This document shows, piece after piece, positions 16,655 to 24,710 of a stretch of DNA of 64,000 nucleotides. How positions within the stretch are numbered: the stretch's first letter is position 1; each line of letters starts with the position of its first letter. Location of the stretch: NCBI GenBank assembly GCA_965261725.1, contig CBDHDU010000029.1:124001-188000 (forward strand), written 5' to 3'. The position numbers and the translations under genes are program-made. Below the pieces are notes generated by a model that saw only the letters and a program-made list of their open reading frames with translations, made no database searches and was not told the DNA's origin. Source of the stretch: CANDOC01 sp965261725. Its GTDB lineage: Bacteria; Pseudomonadota; Gammaproteobacteria; Pseudomonadales; Endozoicomonadaceae.

Positions 16655-17617
16655 TTGATAGCTTTGTTTGCAAGCGCTTTTATTCCTTCATCCGGGGCCG
16701 GTGAAAATGAAGCAGACAATAGCTCAGAACCCGGATCATCCCAACCACAAATCAAGAAAATACGACTCGATGACAATTCGGAGGTTGTAATTGTAAAGGT
16801 GACTGATGACTTTCCTGTGTTGCCTGAAATTGATCAATGGCTAAAACAATGTACATCTTGCATTAAACAAGAACCGCCAGACGACGATGAAAAAGAAACA
16901 AACAGTTCGGATACCGAATTCACAGTATCACCTCAAGATCCGCCTTCACCTTCAGTTTTTCAAACGGTTGAATCCGGCGAGAAACCTTTTCAGTGTTCCC
17001 TGTGCCAAAAGTATTACAAAACAGCTGCATCATTAGCTAGCCATATACGCGCCTCCCACAGCGGGGAACGCACCTGTACCCGGTGTCAGCCCCCGGTGAC
17101 CCTCAACAGTGCTCAGGCGCTGGCCGATCACAACCGCAGTCACCACAGCGGGGAACGCACCTGCACCCGGTGTCAGCCCCCGGTGACCCTCAACAGTGCT
17201 CAGGCGCTGGCCGATCACAACCGCAGTCACCACAGCGGGGAACGCACCTGTACCCAGTGTCAGCCCCCGGTGACCCTCAACAGTGCGAAGGCGCTGGCCA
17301 CTCACAACCAAAGTCACCACAGCGGGGAACGCACCTGTACCCGGTGTCAGCCCCCGGTGACCCTCAACAGTGCTCAGGCGCTGGCCGATCACAACCACAG
17401 TCACCACAGTGGGGAACGCACCTGTACCCAGTGTCAGCCCCCGGTGACCCTCAACAGTGCGAAGGCGCTGGCCACTCACAACCGCAGTCACCACAGCGGG
17501 GAACGCACCTGTACCCAGTGTCAGCCCCCGGTGACCCTCAACAGTGCGAAGGCGCTGGCCAATCACAAATTCAGAAAACACCGTAAACGCAAAAGACTGG
17601 CAGAGGAGGACGACTGA
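16655..17617 (+). CDS. C2H2-like zinc-finger array protein with IKQE motif and basic tail (unit C)
   Basis: 320 residues from a TTG at 16655. The same frame is open upstream to about 16499 without ATG or GTG, encoding KKLVQKKIKSAFLSSLIALF, so a signal peptide continues across this point and the true start is uncertain or lost. Residues 31-90 are acidic; CIKQEPPDDDEKE (69-81) matches the psi-K-x-E SUMO consensus followed by acidic residues. From 108 on: one canonical GEKPF finger (C114, C117, H130, H135), then six 29-residue fingers of the form C-x2-C-x14-H-x3-H with HSGERT linkers, then a nuclear-localisation-like tail (KHRKRKRLAEEDD). All zinc ligands are intact. Each finger is two residues longer between Cys and His than the textbook C2H2. 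The IS91 transposase copy C follows by 75 bases. DNA, RNA or protein binding in a host cell is inferred, not shown. Confidence 0.65.
   Translation: MIALFASAFIPSSGAGENEADNSSEPGSSQPQIKKIRLDDNSEVVIVKVTDDFPVLPEIDQWLKQCTSCIKQEPPDDDEKETNSSDTEFTVSPQDPPSPSVFQTVESGEKPFQCSLCQKYYKTAASLASHIRASHSGERTCTRCQPPVTLNSAQALADHNRSHHSGERTCTRCQPPVTLNSAQALADHNRSHHSGERTCTQCQPPVTLNSAKALATHNQSHHSGERTCTRCQPPVTLNSAQALADHNHSHHSGERTCTQCQPPVTLNSAKALATHNRSHHSGERTCTQCQPPVTLNSAKALANHKFRKHRKRKRLAEEDD
17058..17580 (+). repeat. 87-bp zinc-finger repeat array C (six variant fingers)
   Basis: Six head-to-tail units spaced by exactly 87 bp (for example GCGGGGAACG at 17061 and 17148). Two unit types occur, CTRC...AQALADHN and CTQC...AKALATHN, in the order R, R, Q, R, Q, Q. 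Every unit contains GGGGAACGCACC, hence a GAAC tetranucleotide. Confidence 0.92.
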
Positions 17618-17692
17618 AAAACAACCTCAGGATGCCATCTCCTTCACCGGCTGCATTCGTTATCATCCGTGCGACTGTATTGATGAGGCCGT

Positions 17693-18895
17693 ATGACCAG
17701 CCGACCGCCGTCCAAACTAAAACAATTACTGCTACGCGATCAGTTATGGTGGCGTTATTACCAGCGCAACGCCGATACGATACGCCCTGCTGTGGTTGAT
17801 GCGATCAGCAAAGTACTGGCCTGCGGGCGGGTGATCATGGGGTATGCCAGCTTTGTATGCAGCAACCATGAATGCTCTCACACCAAAAAGATCTGCTTTG
17901 GCTGTAAAGCCCGGTTGTGTAATACCTGCGGCAAAAAACTGACCGATCAGTGGATTGCTGACCAGAAAGCGCTGTTGCCGGATGCTGAGTGGCAACACAT
18001 CACCTTTACGATGCCTGATGCACTCTGGGAGCTGTTCAGAATCAACCGCACCTTACTGGGTAAACTGAGCCCACTGGCGGCAAAAAGCCTGCAGGCCTTT
18101 GCCGGGAAAAAAGGCGTGACACCTGGCATTTTCACGGCACTGCATACCTTTGGCCGAAAGCTGAACTGGAATATTCATATTCACCTCTCTGTGACCCGTG
18201 GCGGATTATACGACGGAAACCAGCAATGGAAGTCAGTCTACTTCACCAAAAACGCCATCATGCCCGCGTGGCGTTACGGCGTGATCAACCTGCTCAGGGA
18301 AGCGTTTAAACGTGGCGAGCTGGATCTGCCTTCCGAGCTGAAAGACAGCTGTCATGACCTTTCCGGCTTCAATGATTTCCTCGATGAGCAATACCAAAAG
18401 GACTGGATCGTCCATTTTGCCAAAGCCACCAAAAGCCCCCACCGCACCATCAGCTACCTGGGGCGCTATATCAAACGACCACCGCTGGCCATGTCGCGCC
18501 TGAAACACTATGGCGGTGATACCGTTGTGTATGAGTATCTGGATCACCGCACCAAAACCCGCCGCCATGAAACCTGTGAAGGGGAAGAATTTATAGAACG
18601 ACTGACACAGCATATTCCCGACAAAGGTTTCCGAATGATCCGGTATTATGGTTTTCTGGCCTGTCGGGTAAGGGCTACATTGCTGCCCACCGTCTACAAC
18701 CTGCTCAATCAGCCCGAACGAAACGCCCTGAAAATCACCTTTCCGGCGTTACTGAAACAGACCTTTGGGCTCGATCCGCTGCAGTGCATCCTCTGCCAGG
18801 CTCAGATGATCTTTACCGGCATTACCCGCGGCAAGCCGCAGCGCGAGCTGTACAAACACCACCAACAGCTTGCGCTTGCGAAACCGATTACATAG
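17693..18895 (+). CDS. IS91 family (IS801/IS1294-like) rolling-circle transposase, copy C
   Basis: 400 residues, full length, with the same N-terminal Cys cluster, HIHLSVT HUH motif and SYLGRYIK tyrosine pair as copy A. It probably supplies the activity for all three units. Between the stop and the element end lie a short hairpin (CTGAAATC-AG-GATTTCAG, 18917-18934) and about 140 bases of non-coding end sequence that should contain oriIS. Confidence 0.92.
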   Translation: MTSRPPSKLKQLLLRDQLWWRYYQRNADTIRPAVVDAISKVLACGRVIMGYASFVCSNHECSHTKKICFGCKARLCNTCGKKLTDQWIADQKALLPDAEWQHITFTMPDALWELFRINRTLLGKLSPLAAKSLQAFAGKKGVTPGIFTALHTFGRKLNWNIHIHLSVTRGGLYDGNQQWKSVYFTKNAIMPAWRYGVINLLREAFKRGELDLPSELKDSCHDLSGFNDFLDEQYQKDWIVHFAKATKSPHRTISYLGRYIKRPPLAMSRLKHYGGDTVVYEYLDHRTKTRRHETCEGEEFIERLTQHIPDKGFRMIRYYGFLACRVRATLLPTVYNLLNQPERNALKITFPALLKQTFGLDPLQCILCQAQMIFTGITRGKPQRELYKHHQQLALAKPIT

Positions 18896-19076
18896 TTCAC
18901 GCCCTCAATCCGTCTGAAATCAGGATTTCAGGGTGAGATCGGGCAAATCAATAGGATTTAGGTGGTATCAGACAGATAAGCACAACATTCAGTGTCAGGT
19001 AATAGGATGCTGAGAGGGTGGAAAACCAAAGGTTACAGGAATGACTGGAATAATGATTTTTTGAAATTCCTATGCG

Positions 19077-19640
19077 TCAAGTCAGTTGCTGAATATCGTC
19101 TTCCCGGTTAAACAAACCCGAAACAGCATCCGGCTGCCCATTATTCCCGGAACCGAGCTTTGAACGATTAACTGCCTGATGCGACAGCCATTCAGTAGCG
19201 ACACCCCGACAGGTGGTAACCAACCGGCAGGGAACCTGGTCCACATGAAAACGTGGACACATGGCATGGTTCAGTGTTGCCAAACGCAGGCCGGTACGTT
19301 TCAGTTCGAACAGGCAGCAAAACATATCCACGAGTTCGGCAACGTTATCGACGAGTTCAGTTGGCGCGGCTGCTCCGAACGCCTTGCCAACATCAGCCTG
19401 AGCGTTGCACGGTGAAACGGTCATCGCAGTTTCAAATCGCGGGTGAGCGTGGATAAAGTCATCCACTGCCGCTTTTAAGTGCTCACTGATTGTGCGCTGC
19501 CAAATTGCGATATTGATATTTTTCTGATAAATATCACCCAGTACGGACGGCGTATAGCCCGACGAGAAGGACCGACTCTTAATGTCATCACCCGGCACGG
19601 AATCAAGGGGGAGAGTTTGTTCAGCAGTAGCAGTATTCAT
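19077..19640 (-). pseudogene. DUF1826 protein gene truncated at its 3' end by IS91 unit C
   Basis: 187 codons from the ATG at 19640 (MNTATAEQTLPLDS). The segments MTVSPCNAQADVGKAF, LRLATLNHAMCPRFHVDQVP, CRLVTTCRGVATEWL and RSKLGSGNNGQPDAVSGL are typical of the DUF1826 family, whose members are often encoded next to COG0523 zinc GTPases; function unknown. After REDDIQQLT the frame stops in a TGA made of the last base of IS91 unit C and the first two bases of its CAAG target. About 40 normal C-terminal residues are missing. It sits just downstream of the GTPase pseudogene in the same direction, probably one former operon. Confidence 0.7.
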
Positions 19641-19716
19641 CCGGCATGCTCCCAGGCCGGGAACGGATCGTCCAGCGTTTCCCAATACACTCTGCCCCGC
19701 AGCACCTCTTCTTCGC

Positions 19717-20857
19717 TCAGCAGACAATCATCAAGTGCCGAATGATCTCGCTCGCATCAATTCCCTGACCAATGAAAACAAGTTCCTGACGCATATCACC
19801 GAATGGCTCAACCCACTGTTTCTTTATTGAGGCGAGCGATTCCTCATCCGTTGGCCAGTTCGATTCCGGAACTGCTTTCCAGAACATGCCGACGAAACCA
19901 TAACGTGCAATACCACCGGCCTGACTCCATTGACCGGCAAACTCCGGTCGCGATGCCAGCCAGAAGTAGCCTTTCGAACGAATCAGCTTGCCGTAGCCTT
20001 CCGTGCTGTGAAGGAACTGATAAATTTTTTGCGGGTGGAAGGGTCGGCGAGCCTGATAACTGAAGCTGCTGATACCATATTCTTCTGTTTCCGGTACGTG
20101 CTCGCCGCGCATTTCCTTGAGCCAGCCCGGTGCCTGCTGGGCGCGCTCGAAATTAAACAGCCCTGTATTCAGAACTTCATCAAGTTCGACATGTCCCTGA
20201 GTAATCGGCATGATGCGGGCATGTGTATTGAGTGTTTTCAGAATGGCAGTTAAACGCTCAATGTCGTGTCTTTCAACCAGGTCTGTTTTGCTGATAAGAA
20301 TAACGTCCGCGAATTCCACCTGATCGACCAGCAAATCAGCAAATCAGCAACACTGCGCTCGTCTTCTTCTCCCAGCGATTCGCCTTTTTCCTGTAAAGCC
20401 AGCGCATCGTCGTAGTCTTTCAGGAAATTGACGGCATCAACGACGGTGATCATTGTGTCCAGTCTGGCTACATCAGACAACGAAGTGCCGTTTTCGTCGG
20501 CGAACGTGAAAGTCTCGGCGACCGGCAGTGGTTCAGAGATGCCGGTCGATTCAATAAGGAGATAGTCAAACCGCCCATCCTGCGCGAGTTTAGTAACTTC
20601 ATCTAACAGATCTTCTCTTAATGTGCAGCAGATACAACCGTTGCTCATTTCTACGAGCTTCTCTTCGCTGCGGTTCAAACTGACTTCTTGCTGAACAATC
20701 TCGGAATCTATATTTATCTCGCTCATATCGTTGACGATGACGGCGACTTTTTTCCTTGCCGGTTATTCAGAATATGACTCAGCACCGTCGTCTTTCCCGC
20801 TCCGAGGAAGCCTGAAAGAACAGTGACAGGTAGTGTTCCAATTGCATTCGGTTGCAT
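19717..20857 (-). pseudogene. COG0523 (CobW/ZigA/YjiA-type) zinc-related GTPase with two frameshifts
   Basis: The reading starts at ATG 20857 with a GGAG 8 bases upstream and gives VTVLSGFLGAGKTTVLSHIL (P-loop). A one-base loss in an A-run (T6 at 20748-20753, seven expected) shifts the frame before NDMSEINID. The next part has the metal motif NGCICCTLREDLLDE and ESTGISEPLPVAETF. An 8-bp tandem duplication (AGCAAATC at 20330-20337 and 20338-20345) shifts it again before LVDQVEFADVILISKTDLVE, and the C-terminal CobW domain runs to 19717. The CxCC motif marks metallochaperone GTPases that help cells in zinc shortage. Both lesions look recent because the frames are otherwise clean. Confidence 0.85.
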
Positions 20858-20894
20858 CTGCGGAGCTCCCTATAGTCAAACTTAAAACAAGCCA

Positions 20895-20909
20895 TGTTAT
20901 AACATAACA
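20895..20909 (-). promoter_or_regulatory. Zur-box-like operator upstream of the COG0523 gene
   Basis: TGTTATAACATAACA is a palindrome with arms TGTTAT and ATAACA, preceded by A, as in the gammaproteobacterial Zur consensus (ATGTTATAnTATAACAT). It lies 37 bases upstream of the GTPase start. It implies that this zinc-starvation locus was repressed by Zur in the presence of zinc. Confidence 0.65.
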
Positions 20910-21013
20910 AAATTTGCATAATAAGCCAGACAACCGGTGAGTTCTGACAGCAACGTGGCAAAGGCGCAGCAAAAATATTCGGGGGGGGTAACGTAGAAGT
21001 GGTGATTAGGATT

Positions 21014-21065
21014 AGGGGCTGTTGAGGTTTTATAGCGAGCACGCAATAAAACCTCAACAGCCCCT
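21014..21065. repeat. 19-bp perfect inverted repeat with 14-base loop
   Basis: AGGGGCTGTTGAGGTTTTA (21014-21032) pairs perfectly with 21047-21065; the loop is TAGCGAGCACGCAA. It starts 66 bases past the stop of the RAP-domain gene (minus strand) and could end or stabilise its transcript, but there is no T-tract on either side. It could also be a tiny mobile or folded element. The rest of 20910-21130 contains no gene. Confidence 0.7.
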
Positions 21066-21130
21066 GGCAGAATCTAAAAAACACTCAACTACCACCGGCT
21101 AAAGTGCAGAAGTTTCGTACAGGAAAAAAC

Positions 21131-24100
21131 TCAATCACTGTGATAGTAATAGCTATCAATGAATAAATATGAACCAATAATCATTGTACTCAATGTCATA
21201 AACCATGGCATGAGAGCACAGGATCTGGAACATTTTGATACCTTTTTGTCAGGAGTAGCAAGGCTGGTTTTTGGCTTGGTCAGAACAGAAGTTGTGAGCG
21301 GGGCTGAAAGTTTTGGCTTTGGTCTTGGTCTTGGTCTTGGTCTTGGTCTTGGTCTTGGTTTTGGTTGTTTAAATTTTCTATTGCGGTTTCGAGCTTTTTT
21401 TCTGTTCGGACCTTGTACCGAAGCGCTCAATACAACCTCACCCGCTACTGCAGACTGATCTTTTGTCGTTGCAGCAATGGACGGGGATTCCGACTGGCAT
21501 TCCTGTAGATGTTCTCCAATTATATCCAGCCAATTATCTAGTTTTTCCGCAACATATACATCTGGTATCAGGACTTCAAGTACGCGATAGCCAACCCGGC
21601 GATAACAAGCTGTTTTCAGCAGCGTAGGGCCTTTTTTGCACATCAGCTTCTTTTTATTCAGGAAATGAGTAGGTCCCTGTATTTCAATAACCAACCTCTG
21701 TCCGGGGAAGGCAAAATCAACCGGGGGGAAGTTTTCATGCTGCCATTCACTGCATGGAGACAAAGGTAATGACCGCTGTCTCAGGTATTTTTCGAGCGCT
21801 GCCCGAAACATAGTATTGATTTTGCTTTCGATATTGTAACGAACGGAAGGAATATCATGCGTTTCATCAAGCAGACAGGCTGCATAGGTCAGTGTTACAG
21901 GTAACCAGCGCCCATGGTGACTACGTGGATTCGCAGCAGCTGATGCCATAATATCTGCCATTTGGGTGCGAATCCATTGATGATGGTTTTCAAAGGGCTG
22001 CTCAACAAAAAAAATACTCAGTGCCTGCAATCTTTTGAAATCCATATATTGAGTGGTGCTGAAATCCATACTGCGGGATTTGCTGAGCAGCATACTGACA
22101 AAATCCACATCCGCAGCCTCTCCCAATAACGATTGAACCGATAGTATTTTACAAAGCTGTTTCGGGGTAATATCTGACTGATAGAGCGTTTTGGATAGTG
22201 CAGTAAGCCGCACTATAAAATCAGCCACTGTTGAGCCGTCAGGTAATGCACTTTCGAAGTTCAGTATAAAATCAGCGTTCAAAAAAGTACCCAGTGACTG
22301 CCATAGCTCCGCACATGCAACCTCATCCATTGTTTTCAGCTGTTCTGGCGAAAACGCCAACAGTTGTCTGATTTGCCTTCCGAAGGCTTCTGCTTCAGGT
22401 TTGCTTATCAATGCAACATCGGTGTTGGCCTTTATATCTATACTCTGCACCACAAAATTAGAAATCAGCTGAATGTAACCACAGCGAGCTTCAATGGAAA
22501 TACCCTCAAGGCGAGTGATTTGATGTTCCAGCAGTTGTTTGACCCACTGCATAATCGTTTTATCTTTATAAAACGAGTCATCAATGTTCAACTTCTTGTT
22601 TTTATATAGTAACTCTGCCATATCGATAAGCGCTTTGGTCATCTTGTCACTCTGCTCCCCTGTGCCTGCACTCTGCATCACCTTACCCAGAGTCCATTCC
22701 AGAATATCTCTGGCATTCACTACTTCATAAAAACAGGTACATGGTTTCCAGTCATCTTTGCCGTAATAATGCAGCTCCTCTTCCGTGTACCTGATTTCAG
22801 GGCGGGCAATACTGCTGACGCAGCGTATACTTGATGGCCAATTATCCGGATCAACCGCTGTAATCAATGCCTTTAATAACGTTGTTGTATCCCGAAGGGT
22901 GAAGGTGAACGCTTGAGAGCCGGATATTTTCAACCGTAATTGATTTATTAACGACGCTAAGACGACCGTAGGTGTTTCACCTTCTGGCAACCGGGTATCA
23001 GGTGTAATTCGGTTATAGTTTATCATTCGGATAATAGAGCGAATGGAGATCGCCATATCTGCGAAACTGAGCGACCGTTTACTGATGCCGCCGACTAACA
23101 GGCGAACACTCTTTCCAAAGTTTTCTGTTTCATCCAATGGACTGTACCTCGAGCCACTGCACAGTCGGGTCATGCTATCCAGCATCGTTACAACTACTCT
23201 GGTTTCATATTCATTCGCAGGATGCATTACGGTCTGTTTCAGCACTCCATCAATCAGCTGTTGCAGTGTCAGGTACCCGAAATGCTGTTCCAAAGAAAAA
23301 CCTTGTCGCTGAAGCTGGTCGAATGAATAGATCATTAAAGAGAGCCCACGGGGGTTTACCTGTGACAGACAATTCGGCAGATATTCGAGCAGACTGCTAA
23401 TCAAAGCGGAAAATACAGTTGTATCCATTGCCAGCGGCAGCCCTTCGTTATCCTCACTATTTTTTTCCAGCAATTCGATAGACGTTTGCATTAAAGACGA
23501 TATGCAAAATGCGGCGTCTTTCTTTGAAGCGCTTTTCAAAGCAGGGGGCACACACGCAATAAAACTCATGATGACTTCTGATACTGTCAACTGACAATCA
23601 GGCGTCAGCCTGGAATCCAGGGACAAAAGATTTTTGGCAAGAGATATCGCTGAATGCAGAATGTCTTTCAGATCTCTTAAAGGCAAGTTGTGCCGGTATA
23701 GATAGGCGTTGTCCAACAAATTAACAGCACACTGCTGTAACTCTTTCAGCCCATCTGAGCGATCCAGATATACACCCTGATCATTCGGATAAGACAGCAG
23801 AGAGATTGCGCAAAGTCCATTACTCAGCATGCCTGTGAATTCATCCGATTCACCTACCATTAATACTTCAGAGGAAGAACACAGACATTTTGCCTGACGT
23901 ACCAGACTAAAGGCTACGTGGTGACTTAATTCCAGTGGTCTTCTCTCTCCTGTATCCGAACGTATTGGGGCACGCAGATACCGGGATACTTTCATTGCGG
24001 CCAGACAGCCATTGACACTGGTTACATCAAAAGAATCTACTGATTCTCTGAGGTCTGTCATAAAAGAAGCAACATACTTTTTGTTTTTCTCAGACCATTT

Positions 24101-24349
24101 AATATTATTTGAAAAAAATATTTTTTTAATCTGACGACAAAATTCACGGTGCAAAACTCCACAATAAGATCCTGTTGCTAATTTCTTTCCTACAATGGTC
24201 TCAGGGTTATGCCACTGATCTGTGTATAGTTGATGTAAACCTGACAGTGTTGAGCACTTTTGTATTTCTTCGATTGCAATTGCACCGCCTGCCATACTAC
24301 TTACAAACACAAGTAGCAAAAAACAGGGAAACAATATTATATTTTTCAT
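21131..24349 (-). CDS. secreted or membrane-anchored RAP-domain protein
   Basis: 1072 residues. Residues 1-25 form a signal peptide (KNIILFPCFLLLVFVSSMAGG). About 30-860 is a long helical region with no sharp motif, comparable in kind to the alpha-repeat parts of FASTK or OPR proteins. Residues about 877-945 match the RAP domain: VDFAFPGQRLVIEIQGPTHF, then LLKTACYRRVGYRVLEV and a final DNW. This domain (PD-(D/E)xK-like fold) is found mainly in apicomplexan, algal and mitochondrial RNA-binding proteins. Residues 996-1013 are a Pro-Arg/Pro-Lys repeat flanked by basic stretches (KKARNRNRKFK). A C-terminal hydrophobic helix (about 1043-1062) follows. ATG at 24349. It stands alone. A role on host organelle RNA is a guess; the domain call is fairly firm. 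Confidence 0.7.
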   Translation of the reverse strand: MKNIILFPCFLLLVFVSSMAGGAIAIEEIQKCSTLSGLHQLYTDQWHNPETIVGKKLATGSYCGVLHREFCRQIKKIFFSNNIKWSEKNKKYVASFMTDLRESVDSFDVTSVNGCLAAMKVSRYLRAPIRSDTGERRPLELSHHVAFSLVRQAKCLCSSSEVLMVGESDEFTGMLSNGLCAISLLSYPNDQGVYLDRSDGLKELQQCAVNLLDNAYLYRHNLPLRDLKDILHSAISLAKNLLSLDSRLTPDCQLTVSEVIMSFIACVPPALKSASKKDAAFCISSLMQTSIELLEKNSEDNEGLPLAMDTTVFSALISSLLEYLPNCLSQVNPRGLSLMIYSFDQLQRQGFSLEQHFGYLTLQQLIDGVLKQTVMHPANEYETRVVVTMLDSMTRLCSGSRYSPLDETENFGKSVRLLVGGISKRSLSFADMAISIRSIIRMINYNRITPDTRLPEGETPTVVLASLINQLRLKISGSQAFTFTLRDTTTLLKALITAVDPDNWPSSIRCVSSIARPEIRYTEEELHYYGKDDWKPCTCFYEVVNARDILEWTLGKVMQSAGTGEQSDKMTKALIDMAELLYKNKKLNIDDSFYKDKTIMQWVKQLLEHQITRLEGISIEARCGYIQLISNFVVQSIDIKANTDVALISKPEAEAFGRQIRQLLAFSPEQLKTMDEVACAELWQSLGTFLNADFILNFESALPDGSTVADFIVRLTALSKTLYQSDITPKQLCKILSVQSLLGEAADVDFVSMLLSKSRSMDFSTTQYMDFKRLQALSIFFVEQPFENHHQWIRTQMADIMASAAANPRSHHGRWLPVTLTYAACLLDETHDIPSVRYNIESKINTMFRAALEKYLRQRSLPLSPCSEWQHENFPPVDFAFPGQRLVIEIQGPTHFLNKKKLMCKKGPTLLKTACYRRVGYRVLEVLIPDVYVAEKLDNWLDIIGEHLQECQSESPSIAATTKDQSAVAGEVVLSASVQGPNRKKARNRNRKFKQPKPRPRPRPRPRPRPKPKLSAPLTTSVLTKPKTSLATPDKKVSKCSRSCALMPWFMTLSTMIIGSYLFIDSYYYHSD
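21321..21356 (-). repeat. hexanucleotide microsatellite encoding Pro-Arg dipeptides
   Basis: Six perfect copies of GGTCTT on the plus strand (AAGACC on the coding strand), with imperfect flanking copies (GGCTTT, GGTTTT). In frame they encode alternating Pro and Arg in the RAP protein tail. Repeat number can change without a frameshift. Confidence 0.95.
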
Positions 24350-24481
24350 TAATAACCGATGATGTTGAATGTGTGCTGATTACGAATTGATCTGAGGCAT
24401 AAATTATAGACACCTCGCTAAGTGAATCTGTTTGGTTTTTTGCTTATATATTAGTGCTGGCTTTCAGGTAGGAAAAATTTA

Positions 24482-24710
24482 CCTGATTACCACTGAAGCT
24501 ACGCATGTCTACAGGAGTACCTTTGTTAATTACTCTGTCTCGTAGCATATACGGATGTACTATTAACCCCGTGATCAGAACGTTAAAAGCAGCAATATAT
24601 AGTCTCTCGCTAACAAGACGATAGTTCATGAATTTTAAAGGTCATGCACGCCAAGCCTTTAAGCGATAGCCATTCTTCTACATGCTGGCGTACGCTCAGT
24701 GGTAATCAGG
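24482..24710 (-). mobile_element. 229-bp MITE copy 1, with 8-bp target duplication
   Basis: Ends are inverted: CCTGATTACCACTGA at the left, TCAGTGGTAATCAGG at the right, with weaker matching further in. It is flanked by perfect 8-bp direct repeats AAAATTTA (24474-24481 and 24711-24718). An almost identical 229-bp copy lies at 57247-57475 in the opposite orientation. A 61-codon open frame inside (from 24629) is not convincing as a gene. No transposase with matching ends was found in the window. Confidence 0.9.

Larger units (their letters stand above)
16934..19077 (+). mobile_element. IS91-family unit C: zinc-finger array, transposase and 3' end
   Basis: The most complete unit. Left limit is CAAG at 16934, where homology with unit B begins. 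Right limit is CCTATGCGT at 19077, followed immediately by CAAG (19078-19081) inside a DUF1826 gene. IS91-type elements insert next to GAAC or CAAG at the oriIS end without target duplication, which fits. The terIS of the ancestral element should lie between array and transposase but was not recognised. Confidence 0.6.

Noticed and set aside
15661..17580. CRISPR array
   Set aside because: The 87-bp units are contiguous without unique spacers and encode zinc fingers in one frame.
20250..20726. Two separate small GTPase genes
   Set aside because: P-loop, CxCC and C-terminal domain lie in order in three frames and match one COG0523 protein with two small lesions.
24444..24629. Small gene of 61 codons also present at 57300-57480
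   Set aside because: The conservation is explained by the two MITE copies; the frame extends over the element end and has no ribosome site.
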